Part shown: in pieces, positions 43,299-52,370 of the stretch
How positions within the stretch are numbered: position 1 is the stretch's first letter
Layout of the letters: each line of letters begins with the position of its first letter
From: CBDCME01 sp965218865
GTDB lineage: Bacteria; Pseudomonadota; Alphaproteobacteria; JAAXGF01
Length of the DNA: 64,000 nt
Direction: 5' to 3'
NCBI GenBank assembly: GCA_965218865.1
Contig: CBDCME010000067.1
Span: 22,223 to 86,222 of the forward strand
Notes under the pieces: model-generated
Database searches by the model: none
What the model saw: only the letters and a program-made list of their open reading frames with translations
What the model was told of the DNA's origin: nothing
Made by a program: the position numbers and the translations under genes

Positions 43299-43790
43299 AT
43301 GACGGGCAGTAAATACGTTGCTTTTGGGGTTTTTTTGATTTCCTCGCTGTTTTTGCTGGGCGGCACGGACGTACAGGGCGTTGAAAATCGCTTGTCCGAC
43401 AGGGATATCGATTGGTGCGATGAAAATTTCAAGTATTTCGAACAACTTGGCGAACGCAAATTTTTGGAGGTTCAGCGCTGGAGCTTGAAGGCCCGTGTCT
43501 GTATCCATCTCTATAAGGACCCGATCTGGAGTTACGAGGGCAAGGTTCGAACGGAAAGGCTCGCGTCAAGAAGTACCTTTTACATGGACCAAGAGATCGA
43601 AAGGAGTAAGAAACAAGCCGAGGTGGGCGTCGCCAATCCGGGCATCACGCCGGAGGCGAAGGAAAAAACGAGCGACCAGCGGATCTTCGATCTCGAAAAG
43701 AAAGTCAAGGAGCTGGAGATGGTCATCGCCAAGAAAGACGCCCTCTTGGAGGAACAATCAGACTCTTGCGGGGATCAAGCAACTCCTTAA
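43299..43790 (+). CDS. secreted coiled-coil protein of unknown function
   Basis: 163 residues from an ATG behind a GGGAG site. A signal peptide (FGVFLISSLFLLGGTDVQG) is followed by a charged helical region (DWCDENFKYFEQLGERKFLE, VQRWSLKARVCIHLYKDPIW) with two Cys. The C-terminal third is a heptad-like coiled coil (DQRIFDLEKKVKELEMVIAK, KDALLEEQ). No family is recognised. Palindromic repeat R5 begins five bases after the stop and may act in 3'-end formation. Confidence 0.65.
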   Translation: MTGSKYVAFGVFLISSLFLLGGTDVQGVENRLSDRDIDWCDENFKYFEQLGERKFLEVQRWSLKARVCIHLYKDPIWSYEGKVRTERLASRSTFYMDQEIERSKKQAEVGVANPGITPEAKEKTSDQRIFDLEKKVKELEMVIAKKDALLEEQSDSCGDQATP

Positions 43791-43795
43791 CAGTC

Positions 43796-43926
43796 TGATC
43801 GAAAACTCGCGGCACCGGCCCCCGCCCCCTCCCGGCATCCCAATTCAGCATACTCTCGTGGGTGGCCGGGAGGGGGAGAGGGACAGACGCAAAAAATGCG
43901 CGGACGCGCATTTTCGAGGAGACTGT
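43796..43926. repeat. palindromic repeat family, copy R5
   Basis: TGATCGAAAACTCGCGGCAC arm, C-rich stem, loop, GGGTGGCCGGGAGGGGGAGA return, then the AATGCGCG/CGCGCATT hairpin and TTTTCGAGGA. Slightly diverged in both arms. Lies directly after a gene 3' end. Confidence 0.8.
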
Positions 43927-44030
43927 AAGGGCCGCGCGGACGCGGCGGTGGCGCGGGCGGAAACGCTCATCCAGCCGCCGCCTGATCGCCCCGATATCCA
44001 CGCTTCCGATCCGCTGTCCTCGAGGGAGAA

Positions 44031-45743
44031 TCAAGGGCCGTCTTCAAGGGCCTTTTTGAGAGGTCCGAGGTGTTTTTCGTAGGCGCGCCAACGCCCAACC
44101 GAGGTCGTGAAGAGGCCTCGGCGGACCTGAACGTTGCTGGCGGTGGTGACGGCCCGGGGATTGCGCTCGAAGCTAAGACAACCCGGGTCCCAGTTCAGGC
44201 CTAGAAAGGCGATGATCTCCCGGCTGGTCTTTTCCTGATTGGTGATCAGGGCCTCGTAATCGACCTCCAGCATGGCCAGCGGCAGGGTTTCGCGCCAATG
44301 GCACATCAGGCGTTGGTAGGCGCGGTAATAGGCGCCCAGATTCTCGAGGTCGTTGCTGAAGATATGGCGGTGGGTGAAGTTATGAAAATAGCAGGAGACA
44401 CAATTGTCCAAGGGGTCGCGCCGGCAATGAATGACTCGTGCCTGGGGCAGGATCACGGCGAGGAGACCGAGGAAGAAGAAGTTTCCGGGCATTTTGTCGG
44501 TGATCCGGCTGGCGGCCGGCGACAAGGCGCGCAAGCGTCGGAGATAGCGTTCGGCGAGGCTTCGCGCGGCGTCGGCGTCGAGCCACTCGAGCCAATCCGG
44601 AAAAGGGGTTCCGGTTCCGGTGGCCATTTTTCCCAACTCGGGGAGTTCGCCGGCGCCGTGAACCGCGGGATGACTGGCGACGATCTGCTCGACCAGGCTG
44701 GTTCCCGAGCGCGGCACGCCGACGATCACGACCGGTAGTTCGCTGGCGACACCGTATTCCCGGCGTTCGACGAAGAACGGTGCCGTGAAGGCGGCGGTCA
44801 GCCGGTCGACCCGGCGCCGGTGCCCGACGACGTCGAAGCGTTGGCCGAGATCGGCGGCCCGCCGGTTCCGCAAGGCGTTGCCGGTGCGGTAGGCCGCGAA
44901 GGCGTCGTCATGGCGGCCGAGGGCGGCGTAGATTCGCCCGAGGGCGAATTGGAGTTGGATCGCTTCGCTCAGCGCCAGATTTTCGTCGCCGCGCAAGGCT
45001 TCCAGGATCGCAATTCGTTCGTCGTCCGCCGCGGCGGGCTCCAGTTCGAGCGAGGCGCAATAAGGCTCGACGTAACGAGGGTCGATCTCGATCGCCCGCC
45101 AATAGGCCGCCTTCGCCGCCTCGAAGTCGCCCTGGGTTCGGCGGGCGTCGCCGAGGAGATTGTGGGCCTGGGCGAGGGTGGGGTCGCGGGCGACCGCTTC
45201 CGAGAGGGCGGCGACGGCGTCCTCGACAGCACCCGAATCGAGCAGGGCATGGCCCAGATTGGCGTGCCACGCGGCCTGGTCGGGCTGGCAGGTGACCGCC
45301 CGGCGGAAACTTTCGACGGCGGCGTCCAGCTTGCCCATGTCGTAAAAAGCGTTGCCGAGATTTATGTGAGCCTCGGCGAAGTTCGCGTCCAAGGCCAGGG
45401 CCCGGCGGAAACTGGCGATGGCTTCCGCCGGCCGGCCGCCGTCGTAGAGCGCCGTGCCGAGGGTGTTGTGATAGGTCGGATGGGCCGGGTCGGCCGCGGA
45501 TGCCTTGGCCGCCAGGGCCGCACAGGCGGCGCCGTCGCCACCCCGCTGGGCGATCAGGGCGGCGAGATGAAGCGCTTGGGCGTGTTTGGGCCGCGATTCG
45601 AGCAGGCGCCGGCAGCCCGCCTCCGCCGCCGCTAGATTGCCCGATTCGTAATCCCGGACGGCGCGGCGCCAAACGCCTTGCGTCTCCCCCGCTGCCTGGT
45701 CACGCTCCCGGGCGCGCCGTCGGCCCATTTCACCTGCCCCCAT
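44031..45743 (-). CDS. TPR-sulfotransferase
   Basis: 570 residues. Residues about 25-290 are TPR repeats (AAEAGCRRLLESRPKHAQAL, AIASFRRALALDANFAEAHI, NLGNAFYDMGKLDAAVESFR). The sulfotransferase domain begins at about 335: ELPVVIVGVPRSGTSLVEQI is the 5'-phosphosulfate loop binding PAPS (342-350), and VIHCRRDPLDNCVSCYFHNF is the 3'-phosphate loop. It should transfer sulfate from PAPS to a peptide, glycan or lipid acceptor chosen by the TPR part. The divergent neighbours cysD and cysNC make PAPS, which supports a dedicated sulfation function. The start could also be a later ATG at 45728. Confidence 0.9.
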   Translation of the reverse strand: MGAGEMGRRRARERDQAAGETQGVWRRAVRDYESGNLAAAEAGCRRLLESRPKHAQALHLAALIAQRGGDGAACAALAAKASAADPAHPTYHNTLGTALYDGGRPAEAIASFRRALALDANFAEAHINLGNAFYDMGKLDAAVESFRRAVTCQPDQAAWHANLGHALLDSGAVEDAVAALSEAVARDPTLAQAHNLLGDARRTQGDFEAAKAAYWRAIEIDPRYVEPYCASLELEPAAADDERIAILEALRGDENLALSEAIQLQFALGRIYAALGRHDDAFAAYRTGNALRNRRAADLGQRFDVVGHRRRVDRLTAAFTAPFFVERREYGVASELPVVIVGVPRSGTSLVEQIVASHPAVHGAGELPELGKMATGTGTPFPDWLEWLDADAARSLAERYLRRLRALSPAASRITDKMPGNFFFLGLLAVILPQARVIHCRRDPLDNCVSCYFHNFTHRHIFSNDLENLGAYYRAYQRLMCHWRETLPLAMLEVDYEALITNQEKTSREIIAFLGLNWDPGCLSFERNPRAVTTASNVQVRRGLFTTSVGRWRAYEKHLGPLKKALEDGP

Positions 45744-46007
45744 CCCTACCTCGGCGCCCGAACCATACCCCAGCCGCGGCGCCGGACGAAGCCGGCTTGT
45801 CCACGAAGGCCGATGCTTCGGTGTTCGGGGGGACGCGCCCGCGAACGAAGTGATCGAGCGGTCTTGATTTCAACGAACGAATTCTCTATGTCAGGGTCTC
45901 GTTTACGGGATCATCATTTTTCCGTGGCTTAGTCGCTTGGGCGATCGACAACGGCTTTTCGCGCCCTCGCCACCGGATTTTCACAACCATCAAAGCGGCC
46001 GGTTATC

Positions 46008-46808
46008 ATGGACCATCTCGACAGGCTCGAGAGCCAAAGCATCTACATCTTGCGCGAGGCCTTCAACAAAATCGACAAGCTGGCGATGCTGTGGTCGATC
46101 GGCAAGGATTCGAATGCCATGTTGTGGCTGACCCGCAAGGCGTTCTTCGGTCACATCCCCTTTCCGCTCGTCCACATCGACACCTCGTACAAGCTGCCCG
46201 AAATGATCACCTTCCGCGACCGCATGGCCAAGGAATGGGGCTTCAAGCTGATCGTCGGCCAAAACGAAAAGGCCCTGGCCGAGGGCATGAACCATACCAA
46301 GGGCCGGGTGACGTGTTGCACGGCACTCAAGACCGAGGGCCTCAAGGCCATCACCGAAGCCCACGGGTTCACCGGTGTCATCGCCGGCATTCGGCGCGAC
46401 GAGGAGGGCACCCGCTCGAAGGAACGGGTTTTCAGCCCCCGCGGCGAAGGCGCTCAATGGGATTTCCGCGATCAGCCGCCCGAGTTCTGGGACCAATTCA
46501 AGACCGACATGCCTCCCGGCACCCATCTGCGGGTCCATCCGATCCTCCATTGGACGGAGGTCGACGTCTGGCGCTACATCAGGCGCGAAAACATTCCCGT
46601 CGTCAGTCTCTATTTCGCCAAGGACGGCAAACGCTATCGCAGCCTCGGCTGCGCCCCCTGCACCAATCCGATCGAGAGCAAGGCGACGACGATCGACGAG
46701 ATCATCGGCGAGTTGGAGAACACCCGGGCGCCCGAGCGCGCAGGAAGGGCCCAGGACCAGGAAGCCGAGGATGCTTTCGAACGCCTCCGCGTCGACGGCT
46801 ACATGTAG
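46008..46808 (+). CDS. cysD: sulfate adenylyltransferase subunit 2 (CysD)
   Basis: 266 residues. The ATP pyrophosphatase-type P-loop is AMLWSIGKDSNAMLWLTRKA, as in proteobacterial CysD. FPLVHIDTSYKLPEMITFRD and RVTCCTALKTEGLK are typical, as are RRDEEGTRSKERVFSPRGE and LHWTEVDVWRYIRRENIPVV. With CysN it makes adenosine 5'-phosphosulfate from sulfate and ATP, driven by GTP hydrolysis. It is 23 bases upstream of cysNC and clearly in one operon with it. No assimilatory reductase genes lie nearby, which favours PAPS supply for sulfation. Confidence 0.96.
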   Translation: MDHLDRLESQSIYILREAFNKIDKLAMLWSIGKDSNAMLWLTRKAFFGHIPFPLVHIDTSYKLPEMITFRDRMAKEWGFKLIVGQNEKALAEGMNHTKGRVTCCTALKTEGLKAITEAHGFTGVIAGIRRDEEGTRSKERVFSPRGEGAQWDFRDQPPEFWDQFKTDMPPGTHLRVHPILHWTEVDVWRYIRRENIPVVSLYFAKDGKRYRSLGCAPCTNPIESKATTIDEIIGELENTRAPERAGRAQDQEAEDAFERLRVDGYM

Positions 46809-46831
46809 GTGCCCGGGTCACGGCGGCGGCA

Positions 46832-48706
46832 ATGTCAAGAGAAAACCTTTCCATCGTCTTTGTCGGTCACGTCGACCACGGCAAGTCCACCCTGATCGGC
46901 CGAATCTTCAACGAAACCGATTCCCTGCCGGAGGGCAAGGCGGACGCGATCCGGAAAATGTGCGAGCGTCGGGGGATGCCTTTCGAATGGGCCTTCCTGA
47001 TGGACGCCCTGCAGGCCGAGCGCGATCAGGGCGTGACGATCGACGCCGCCCACATTCGCCTCAAGGGCGCCCGCCGCGATTATCTGATCATCGATGCCCC
47101 GGGGCATAAGGAATTCCTCAAGAACATGGTGACCGGCGCCGCCGGCGCCGAGGTCGCGGTCCTGGTCATCGACGCCGCCGAGGGCGTCCGCGAGCAGTCG
47201 CGCCGTCACGGCTACCTGCTACGCCTCTTGGGAATCAAGAGCATCGCCGTGGCGGTGAACAAGATGGACCTCGTCGACTACGCGGCGGCGCGATTCGGGG
47301 AGGTCGCCCAGGAAATCCGTAGCTACCTGAAAAGCATCGACGTTCACGCCACCTATATCGTGCCGGTTTCGGCCAACGCGGGCGAAAACATCGTCGCGCC
47401 CTCCCCGAGGATGACTTGGTATCAGGGACCCAGCATCATGGAGGCGGTGGAACACTTCGCGCCGAGGGCGGTGGCGAGCGAACTGCCCTTGCGGCTTCCC
47501 CTGCAGGACGTCTACAAATTCGACGCTCGGCGCATTTTCAGCGGCCGAATCGAAACCGGAAACCTCAAGATCGGTGACACGCTGCTGTTTTCGCCCGCCA
47601 ACAAGACCGCGCGGGTGGTCGCTCTGGAAAGCTGGAACACACCGGTCCCCAAGACCGCCGCCGGAGAGGGCGAATCGGTCGGCTTCACCCTGGACGAGCA
47701 GATTTTCGTCGAACGCGGCGAATTGATCAGCCACGCCGATCGCGCGCCGGTCGAGACGAACGTCTTTCGGGCCCACATCTTTTGGCTCGGGCGCGAGCCG
47801 CTCAAGGCCGGAAAGCAATACAAGATGCGGCTCAATACCGACGAAGTCATGGTCCGGGTGCAAGCGGTGGAACGGGTGATCGACACCCACGATCTCTCCA
47901 AGGCCGATACCGATCAGCTCGAACGCAACGGCGTCGCCGAAATCGTGCTCCGCAGCAACAGAATGGTGGCCCTCGACGAGTTCGCCGAGAATCCCCGGGT
48001 CGGCCGCTTCGTCCTAATCGACGGCTACGACATTTCCGGCGGCGGCATCATCAGCATGCGCGGTTATCCCGACCAGCGCCGCCTGGTCACCGTCAAAGCC
48101 ACCAATATCAGCCATGTCGAATACGACGTCGACCAGGAAATTCGCGCCGACCGCAACGGACACCGTGGCGGCGTCCTTTGGTTCACCGGGCTTTCCGGGG
48201 CCGGAAAATCGACCCTGGCCATCGAGGTCGAACGGTCCCTTTTCCGCAAGGGATATCAGGTCTACGTCCTGGACGGGGACAACGTCCGCAACGGACTCAA
48301 CACCAATCTCGGCTTTTCACCGGAAGACCGGGCCGAAAACATTCGCCGGGTGGGCGAGGTTTCGGCCTTGTTCGCCGACGCCGGTTTCATTGTCGTCACG
48401 GCCTTCATTTCGCCCTATCGCTCGGACCGCGACCGGGCCCGCGCCGCGATCCGGAACTTCGGCGACATCAGCTTTCACGAAATCTACATCGAGGCCGACC
48501 TGTCGGTGTGTGAAAGCCGCGACCCCAAGGGCCTTTACAAAAGGGCCCGCACAGGGGACATCAAGGAATTCACCGGTGTCTCCGCGCCCTATGAAGCCCC
48601 CGACAACGCCGAACTCGTGATCGACACGGGCCAAAGCGACATCGAGGATTGCACCGCCCAAATTCTCGATTACGTCGACCGCAATCTCTCCTTGACCCAG
48701 TCCTAG
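46832..48706 (+). CDS. cysNC: bifunctional sulfate adenylyltransferase subunit 1 / APS kinase (CysNC)
   Basis: 624 residues in two enzymes. The N-terminal CysN GTPase has IVFVGHVDHGKSTLIGRIF (G1), DAPGHKEFLKNMVTGAAGAE (G3) and VNKMDLVD (G4), with translation-factor-like barrels after. From about residue 445 the CysC kinase follows: GVLWFTGLSGAGKSTLAIEV (P-loop), VLDGDNVRNGLNTNLGFSPE, and VTAFISPYRSDRDRARA. CysN activates sulfate with CysD; CysC phosphorylates the product to PAPS. An upstream extension of the frame overlaps cysD, so I start at MSRENLSIVFVG. This fused form is common where PAPS is the end product. Confidence 0.96.
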   Translation: MSRENLSIVFVGHVDHGKSTLIGRIFNETDSLPEGKADAIRKMCERRGMPFEWAFLMDALQAERDQGVTIDAAHIRLKGARRDYLIIDAPGHKEFLKNMVTGAAGAEVAVLVIDAAEGVREQSRRHGYLLRLLGIKSIAVAVNKMDLVDYAAARFGEVAQEIRSYLKSIDVHATYIVPVSANAGENIVAPSPRMTWYQGPSIMEAVEHFAPRAVASELPLRLPLQDVYKFDARRIFSGRIETGNLKIGDTLLFSPANKTARVVALESWNTPVPKTAAGEGESVGFTLDEQIFVERGELISHADRAPVETNVFRAHIFWLGREPLKAGKQYKMRLNTDEVMVRVQAVERVIDTHDLSKADTDQLERNGVAEIVLRSNRMVALDEFAENPRVGRFVLIDGYDISGGGIISMRGYPDQRRLVTVKATNISHVEYDVDQEIRADRNGHRGGVLWFTGLSGAGKSTLAIEVERSLFRKGYQVYVLDGDNVRNGLNTNLGFSPEDRAENIRRVGEVSALFADAGFIVVTAFISPYRSDRDRARAAIRNFGDISFHEIYIEADLSVCESRDPKGLYKRARTGDIKEFTGVSAPYEAPDNAELVIDTGQSDIEDCTAQILDYVDRNLSLTQS

Positions 48707-48773
48707 GCGTTAGATTTTGACGATTGGGCCCGCCCACGATCGCGATTCGATCTACCATGACCGGGGTTGAAAA

Positions 48774-49442
48774 GTGGTGACGGCGGCGGCCATCGACGTG
48801 GCCGCGAACTTGGCCGCGGTCCGGCGCCGAATCGCCGCCGCGGCGGCGGATCGCGACGGCGTCACCCTGGTCGCCGTCGGCAAGGGCCACGGGCCGGAGC
48901 GCGCGGTCGCGGCCCTGGGCGCCGGTCAGCGCGTGTTCGGGGAAAACCGAGTCCAGGAAGCGGAACGGAAATGGCCGCCGCTGAAGGCCGCTTATCCCGA
49001 CGTCTCGCTTCATCTCATCGGCCCCCTGCAATCCAATAAGCTGCGCCCGGCGGTGGCCTTGTTCGACGTCATCGAGACCGTCGACCGGGCCAAGATCGCC
49101 CGCGGCCTGGCGGCGGAATTCGCCCGTGTCGGAGAGGCGCGGGATTGTTTCATTCAAATCAACAGCGGCGGGGAAAAGCAGAAATCCGGCGTCCTCCCGG
49201 CCGCCGCCGACGCCTTCATCGAAGAGTGTATCGGCCCCCTCGAGCTGCCGGTCGTGGGCCTGATGTGCATTCCCCCGATCGACGAGGAAGCGGCCCTGCA
49301 CTTTGCCCTCCTGGCCAAGATCGCCCGCCGCCACGGACTGCGCCAGTTAAGCATGGGCATGAGCGGCGATTACGAGACCGCGATCCGTTTCGGCGCTACC
49401 CACGTCCGCGTCGGCAGCGCCATCTTCGGCCCCCGCTCCTAG
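48774..49442 (+). CDS. yggS: YggS/PROSC-type pyridoxal phosphate homeostasis protein
   Basis: 222 residues from a GTG. Single alanine-racemase-like barrel: VTLVAVGKGHGPERAV carries the PLP lysine (Lys37), then RVFGENRVQEAERKW, LHLIGPLQSNKLRPAV, INSGGEKQKSGVLP, GLMCIPP, and LSMGMSGDYETAIRFGATHV with RVGSAIFG. It binds and buffers PLP. The usual SKT after the lysine strand reads GKG, a small deviation. Placed after cysNC with 67 bases between; may be in the same transcript by chance. Confidence 0.93.
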   Translation: MVTAAAIDVAANLAAVRRRIAAAAADRDGVTLVAVGKGHGPERAVAALGAGQRVFGENRVQEAERKWPPLKAAYPDVSLHLIGPLQSNKLRPAVALFDVIETVDRAKIARGLAAEFARVGEARDCFIQINSGGEKQKSGVLPAAADAFIEECIGPLELPVVGLMCIPPIDEEAALHFALLAKIARRHGLRQLSMGMSGDYETAIRFGATHVRVGSAIFGPRS

Positions 49443-49727
49443 TTTTTCGGGGCCAGTGGCGCTGAGTGCACCGCCCATCCTCGGCCCCCACCCGGTCCGG
49501 CGAACGGCCGAAAAAGACCGTGAAATCCCGCGCGGAGGTATCCCCGCTGGCTGCTGGCCGTGAAACCGCGTGTCCTCGATCATGCGCCGGCGCAAAGAGC
49601 TGATAACTTTGTCAGTCATGCTCCTGTCTTGAGAGTGGTTCCGGAAAACCCCAAATCTCAACCCAGGACATCCCGTTACAACAAAGACCTCACCACCCGC
49701 ACCAAAAAATACCGCGAGAGCGGTTTA

Positions 49728-50894
49728 TACCAACCGCCCTTAACATTGACTTGTGCGAGCCCACGCTCTGAGGCCGATGGACATGATCTTCCAAGGTTGG
49801 TCGGTCAGGTTGTTCCAGGCTTGGCAAGAGGCCTCGACGATGGCTTCATAGGAGTCGAAGACACGATTGGAGAGCCAGTTCTGGCGGAGGTATTGCCAGA
49901 CATTTTCGGCGGGATTGAGCTCCGGGGACTTGGGTGGCAAAGGCACGAGGGAGATGTTCTCCGGGATGCCGAGTTTGGCAGTGGTGTGCCATGCGGCTTG
50001 GTCGAGCAGCACGACGGCATGGGCGTTTGGGGCAACGGCCCGGCTGATTTCCTCGAGATGCAGGTCCATGGCTTCAGTATTGGCGCGCGGCATGACCAGC
50101 GCCGCGCCCTCACCGCGCTCGGGGCAGATGGCGCCGAAGAGATACGCCGAAGAGGTCCGTAGGTCCTTGACCTGGCGCGGGCGCGATCCCTTTGGGGCCC
50201 ACTGGCGCACCAGGCTGTTCTTCTGGCCGACGCGCATTTCATCTTGAAACCAAACCTCGATGGGCGTGTCCGGTGGCTGTGCCGCTACGATTTTCGCCAA
50301 GTGTTCGGGAAAATTTTTTTTAAATTCCTCCTGTGCCCGCGCATCCTGGCCGACGTGGCGCGGGCGCGCGGAAATATGCGAGAACCCGAGCGCGGCCAGC
50401 AGCTTGCCGACGCTCCGCTCGTGATAGTCCACGCCGAAGCGCGTTCGGATCAGTTGCTTGAGATCGATGCAGCGCCAGCGCACGACCCCATCCCGTTCGG
50501 GATCGGGACCGGCCTCGATAGCCCGCGAAAGCGCCGCCATTTGCGACGGCGTCAACCGACGCAACGCCCCGTTCGGCTTGCGGTCGATCAGACCGGCCGG
50601 ACCTCCCGCGTTGAACCGGTGAACCCAGTCCCGCAACGTCTGCCGATCCATGCCGCCAATACCCGCCGCGCACGCTCGATCCATCCCATCGTAGATGGCC
50701 GCCATCGACAAAAGCCGTCGCGCCTGGTTCCCATCATCGCTCCGTGCCGCAAGAACACGGACTCTTTCAGCATCAAAGTCGTTTCGCAAAGGAATCGTTG
50801 GCATTGAACACACTCCCTTGTTGCCAACAACCTTGAATCACACAAAACCTAGCGTGTAAACCTTTGCGCGAGTCAAACTCTAGGGCGGTTGGGA
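49728..50894 (-). mobile_element. IS630-family element, copy D (intact)
   Basis: 1167 bp. The right-hand flanking TA reads GA, a single change. Near the A run a C-to-T change lengthens the run on one side but keeps the frame. Outer flanks TTA and TAA. Inserted in a CHASE2 gene. Confidence 0.92.
49740..50804 (-). CDS. IS630 transposase, full length
   Basis: 354 residues, as copy B but with EEFKKNFPEHLAK instead of EEFKKSFPEHLAK, and Thr/Asp differences only elsewhere in the helix-turn-helix part. All DDE residues are kept. Confidence 0.93.
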   Translation of the reverse strand: MPTIPLRNDFDAERVRVLAARSDDGNQARRLLSMAAIYDGMDRACAAGIGGMDRQTLRDWVHRFNAGGPAGLIDRKPNGALRRLTPSQMAALSRAIEAGPDPERDGVVRWRCIDLKQLIRTRFGVDYHERSVGKLLAALGFSHISARPRHVGQDARAQEEFKKNFPEHLAKIVAAQPPDTPIEVWFQDEMRVGQKNSLVRQWAPKGSRPRQVKDLRTSSAYLFGAICPERGEGAALVMPRANTEAMDLHLEEISRAVAPNAHAVVLLDQAAWHTTAKLGIPENISLVPLPPKSPELNPAENVWQYLRQNWLSNRVFDSYEAIVEASCQAWNNLTDQPWKIMSIGLRAWARTSQC

Positions 50895-51648
50895 TAAGAG
50901 CCGGGAACAAGTCTTTTGAGGGCGGGAAATAATCGTCTTCAGCGCGGACCGGCTTAATTCCCCTCTGGACCAAATCCTTTCCGACGCGAACGAACAACGG
51001 GACCCGGCGGACAACGCCGTCGATTTCGGGTTTCAGGGTGAACATTCCGAGGCCTTGGGCCGCGTCCTCGAGTTCCGGCAGGTTTCGGGTGATTCCCAGG
51101 AAGTTGAAGGTCACACCCGCGGCATCGCCACCTTTTTGCGCGAGGGTGAATTTGAGGGGCGGTTCATCACGGTTGTAGGGCAAACGGCGGCTTGTCGTCG
51201 ATTGTCCCAGAACCACGCGGCTGTTTCGCAAAGCGTCGGCAAACACCGAGTCGTTGCGCGGAAGGTCCTCGATCAGTCGGCGGGTCGATTCGTCCATCAC
51301 GTCGACGGTTTTGACGAAGTTTTCGGGCGACGACCGGTCCGGCTCGGCGAACACGATATCGAACCCGATCGAAGCGACCCCCCCATCCATGAGCGTCTTG
51401 ATCAATTTGGCGAACAAGGTGCGGGGCCAGGGCCATTGACCGTACGCGTCCAAACTCTCTTCATCGATGTCGACAATGATAACGGGGTAGGGCTTATCTT
51501 CCCGGGGGTGGGCACGCTGGTAAAAATCGAAGGTCTTGAGACGCGCGACCTGGAGCGGCGGAGGATCCCACAATTGGACGCCAACAAAACCCACGATCAA
51601 CGCGAGCGCCACCCCGTACATGGCACCGTACTGCTTAAGGAAACGCAC
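50895..51648 (-). pseudogene. CHASE2 sensor-domain protein, truncated by IS630 copy D
   Basis: About 251 residues remain. A membrane helix (VALALIVGFVGVQLW) starts it, then the CHASE2 sensor domain: LKTFDFYQRAHPREDKPYPV, IIVDIDEESLDAYGQWPWPR, GVASIGFDIVFAEPDRSSPE, NDSVFADALRNSRVVLGQS, and LGMFTLKPEIDGVVRRVPLF. The frame then enters the IS630 end; the membrane helices and output domain (commonly a cyclase or kinase) are lost and not found on the element's other side. Upstream is a decayed second copy, and divergent to both is a type I secretion operon. Confidence 0.85.
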
Positions 51649-51724
51649 CGACTTCAGTCCCCAATATCGTTGCTATCGAATTTCCCATAATGGCTCGACA
51701 TTTCCACTTGGATCAAGAAGCAGG

Positions 51725-52135
51725 TTACACGAAAATACTTTCGGCCTCCAGAAAACGTGGAGATCTTCGGTCCACCCGCGGCGGCGAGCCGATTCGTCGA
51801 TCACGTCGACGGTTTTGACGAAGTTTTCGGGCGACCGGCTCGGCGAACACGACGTCGAACCCGATCGCCGCGACCCCGGCGTCGGTCAGCGTTGTTATCA
51901 ATGTGGCGAATAGGGTTCGTGGCCATTGGCCGTACGCCTTTAAACTCTCTTCATCGATGTCGACGATAATCACGGGAAGTTGCTTTAATTCCCGGGGCCG
52001 GTTCTGCTGGTAAGAATCGAATATCTTGAGACGCGCGGCCGCGACCGGCGGAGGATCCGAAAGCTGGACGCCCAGCATGACCACCATCATCAGGAGCAAC
52101 GCGTACATGACGGCGTAATATGCCAGGAAACGCAA
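51725..52135 (-). pseudogene. second CHASE2 gene, reduced to its first ~90 residues
   Basis: Begins like its neighbour (AYYAVMYALLLMMVVMLGVQ; PVIIVDIDEESLKAYGQWPR; VAAIGFDVVFAEP). A frameshift follows; the other frame continues SPENFVKTVDVIDESARR and then breaks off. Its upstream sequence is also similar to that of the first copy, showing that promoter and gene were duplicated in tandem. Confidence 0.75.
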
Positions 52136-52370
52136 CGGTGATGTCCCTGGTCTCTCCGCGATCGAATGACGCCACCCGAAAATGAGTCAACATTCCCCAA
52201 ATGGATCGAGAAACTTGTATAAGGTTATCGGAAAATGCATTTGGCTTCCAGCAAACCTGAGAGTATTCGATCCACCCGCGACGGTGAAATTCCGCTTCCG
52301 GTCGCGGGTTCGGATCTCCATTAATTCGCCGATTTCGTTCGTAAAATCATATGGTTGGGCAAACTCGAAT

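Noticed and set aside
20246..43926. Dispersed palindromes as a possible CRISPR array
   Set aside because: Copies are kilobases apart without regular spacers, and no cas genes are present.
46091..46831. N-terminal extension of the cysNC frame into cysD
   Set aside because: It overlaps cysD out of frame and translates to Arg/His-rich sequence; the GTPase begins at 46832.
36098..50894. Inversion between IS630 copies C and D inferred from mismatched outer flanks
   Set aside because: Only one variable base is informative and the copies have the same orientation, so an inversion between them is not supported.
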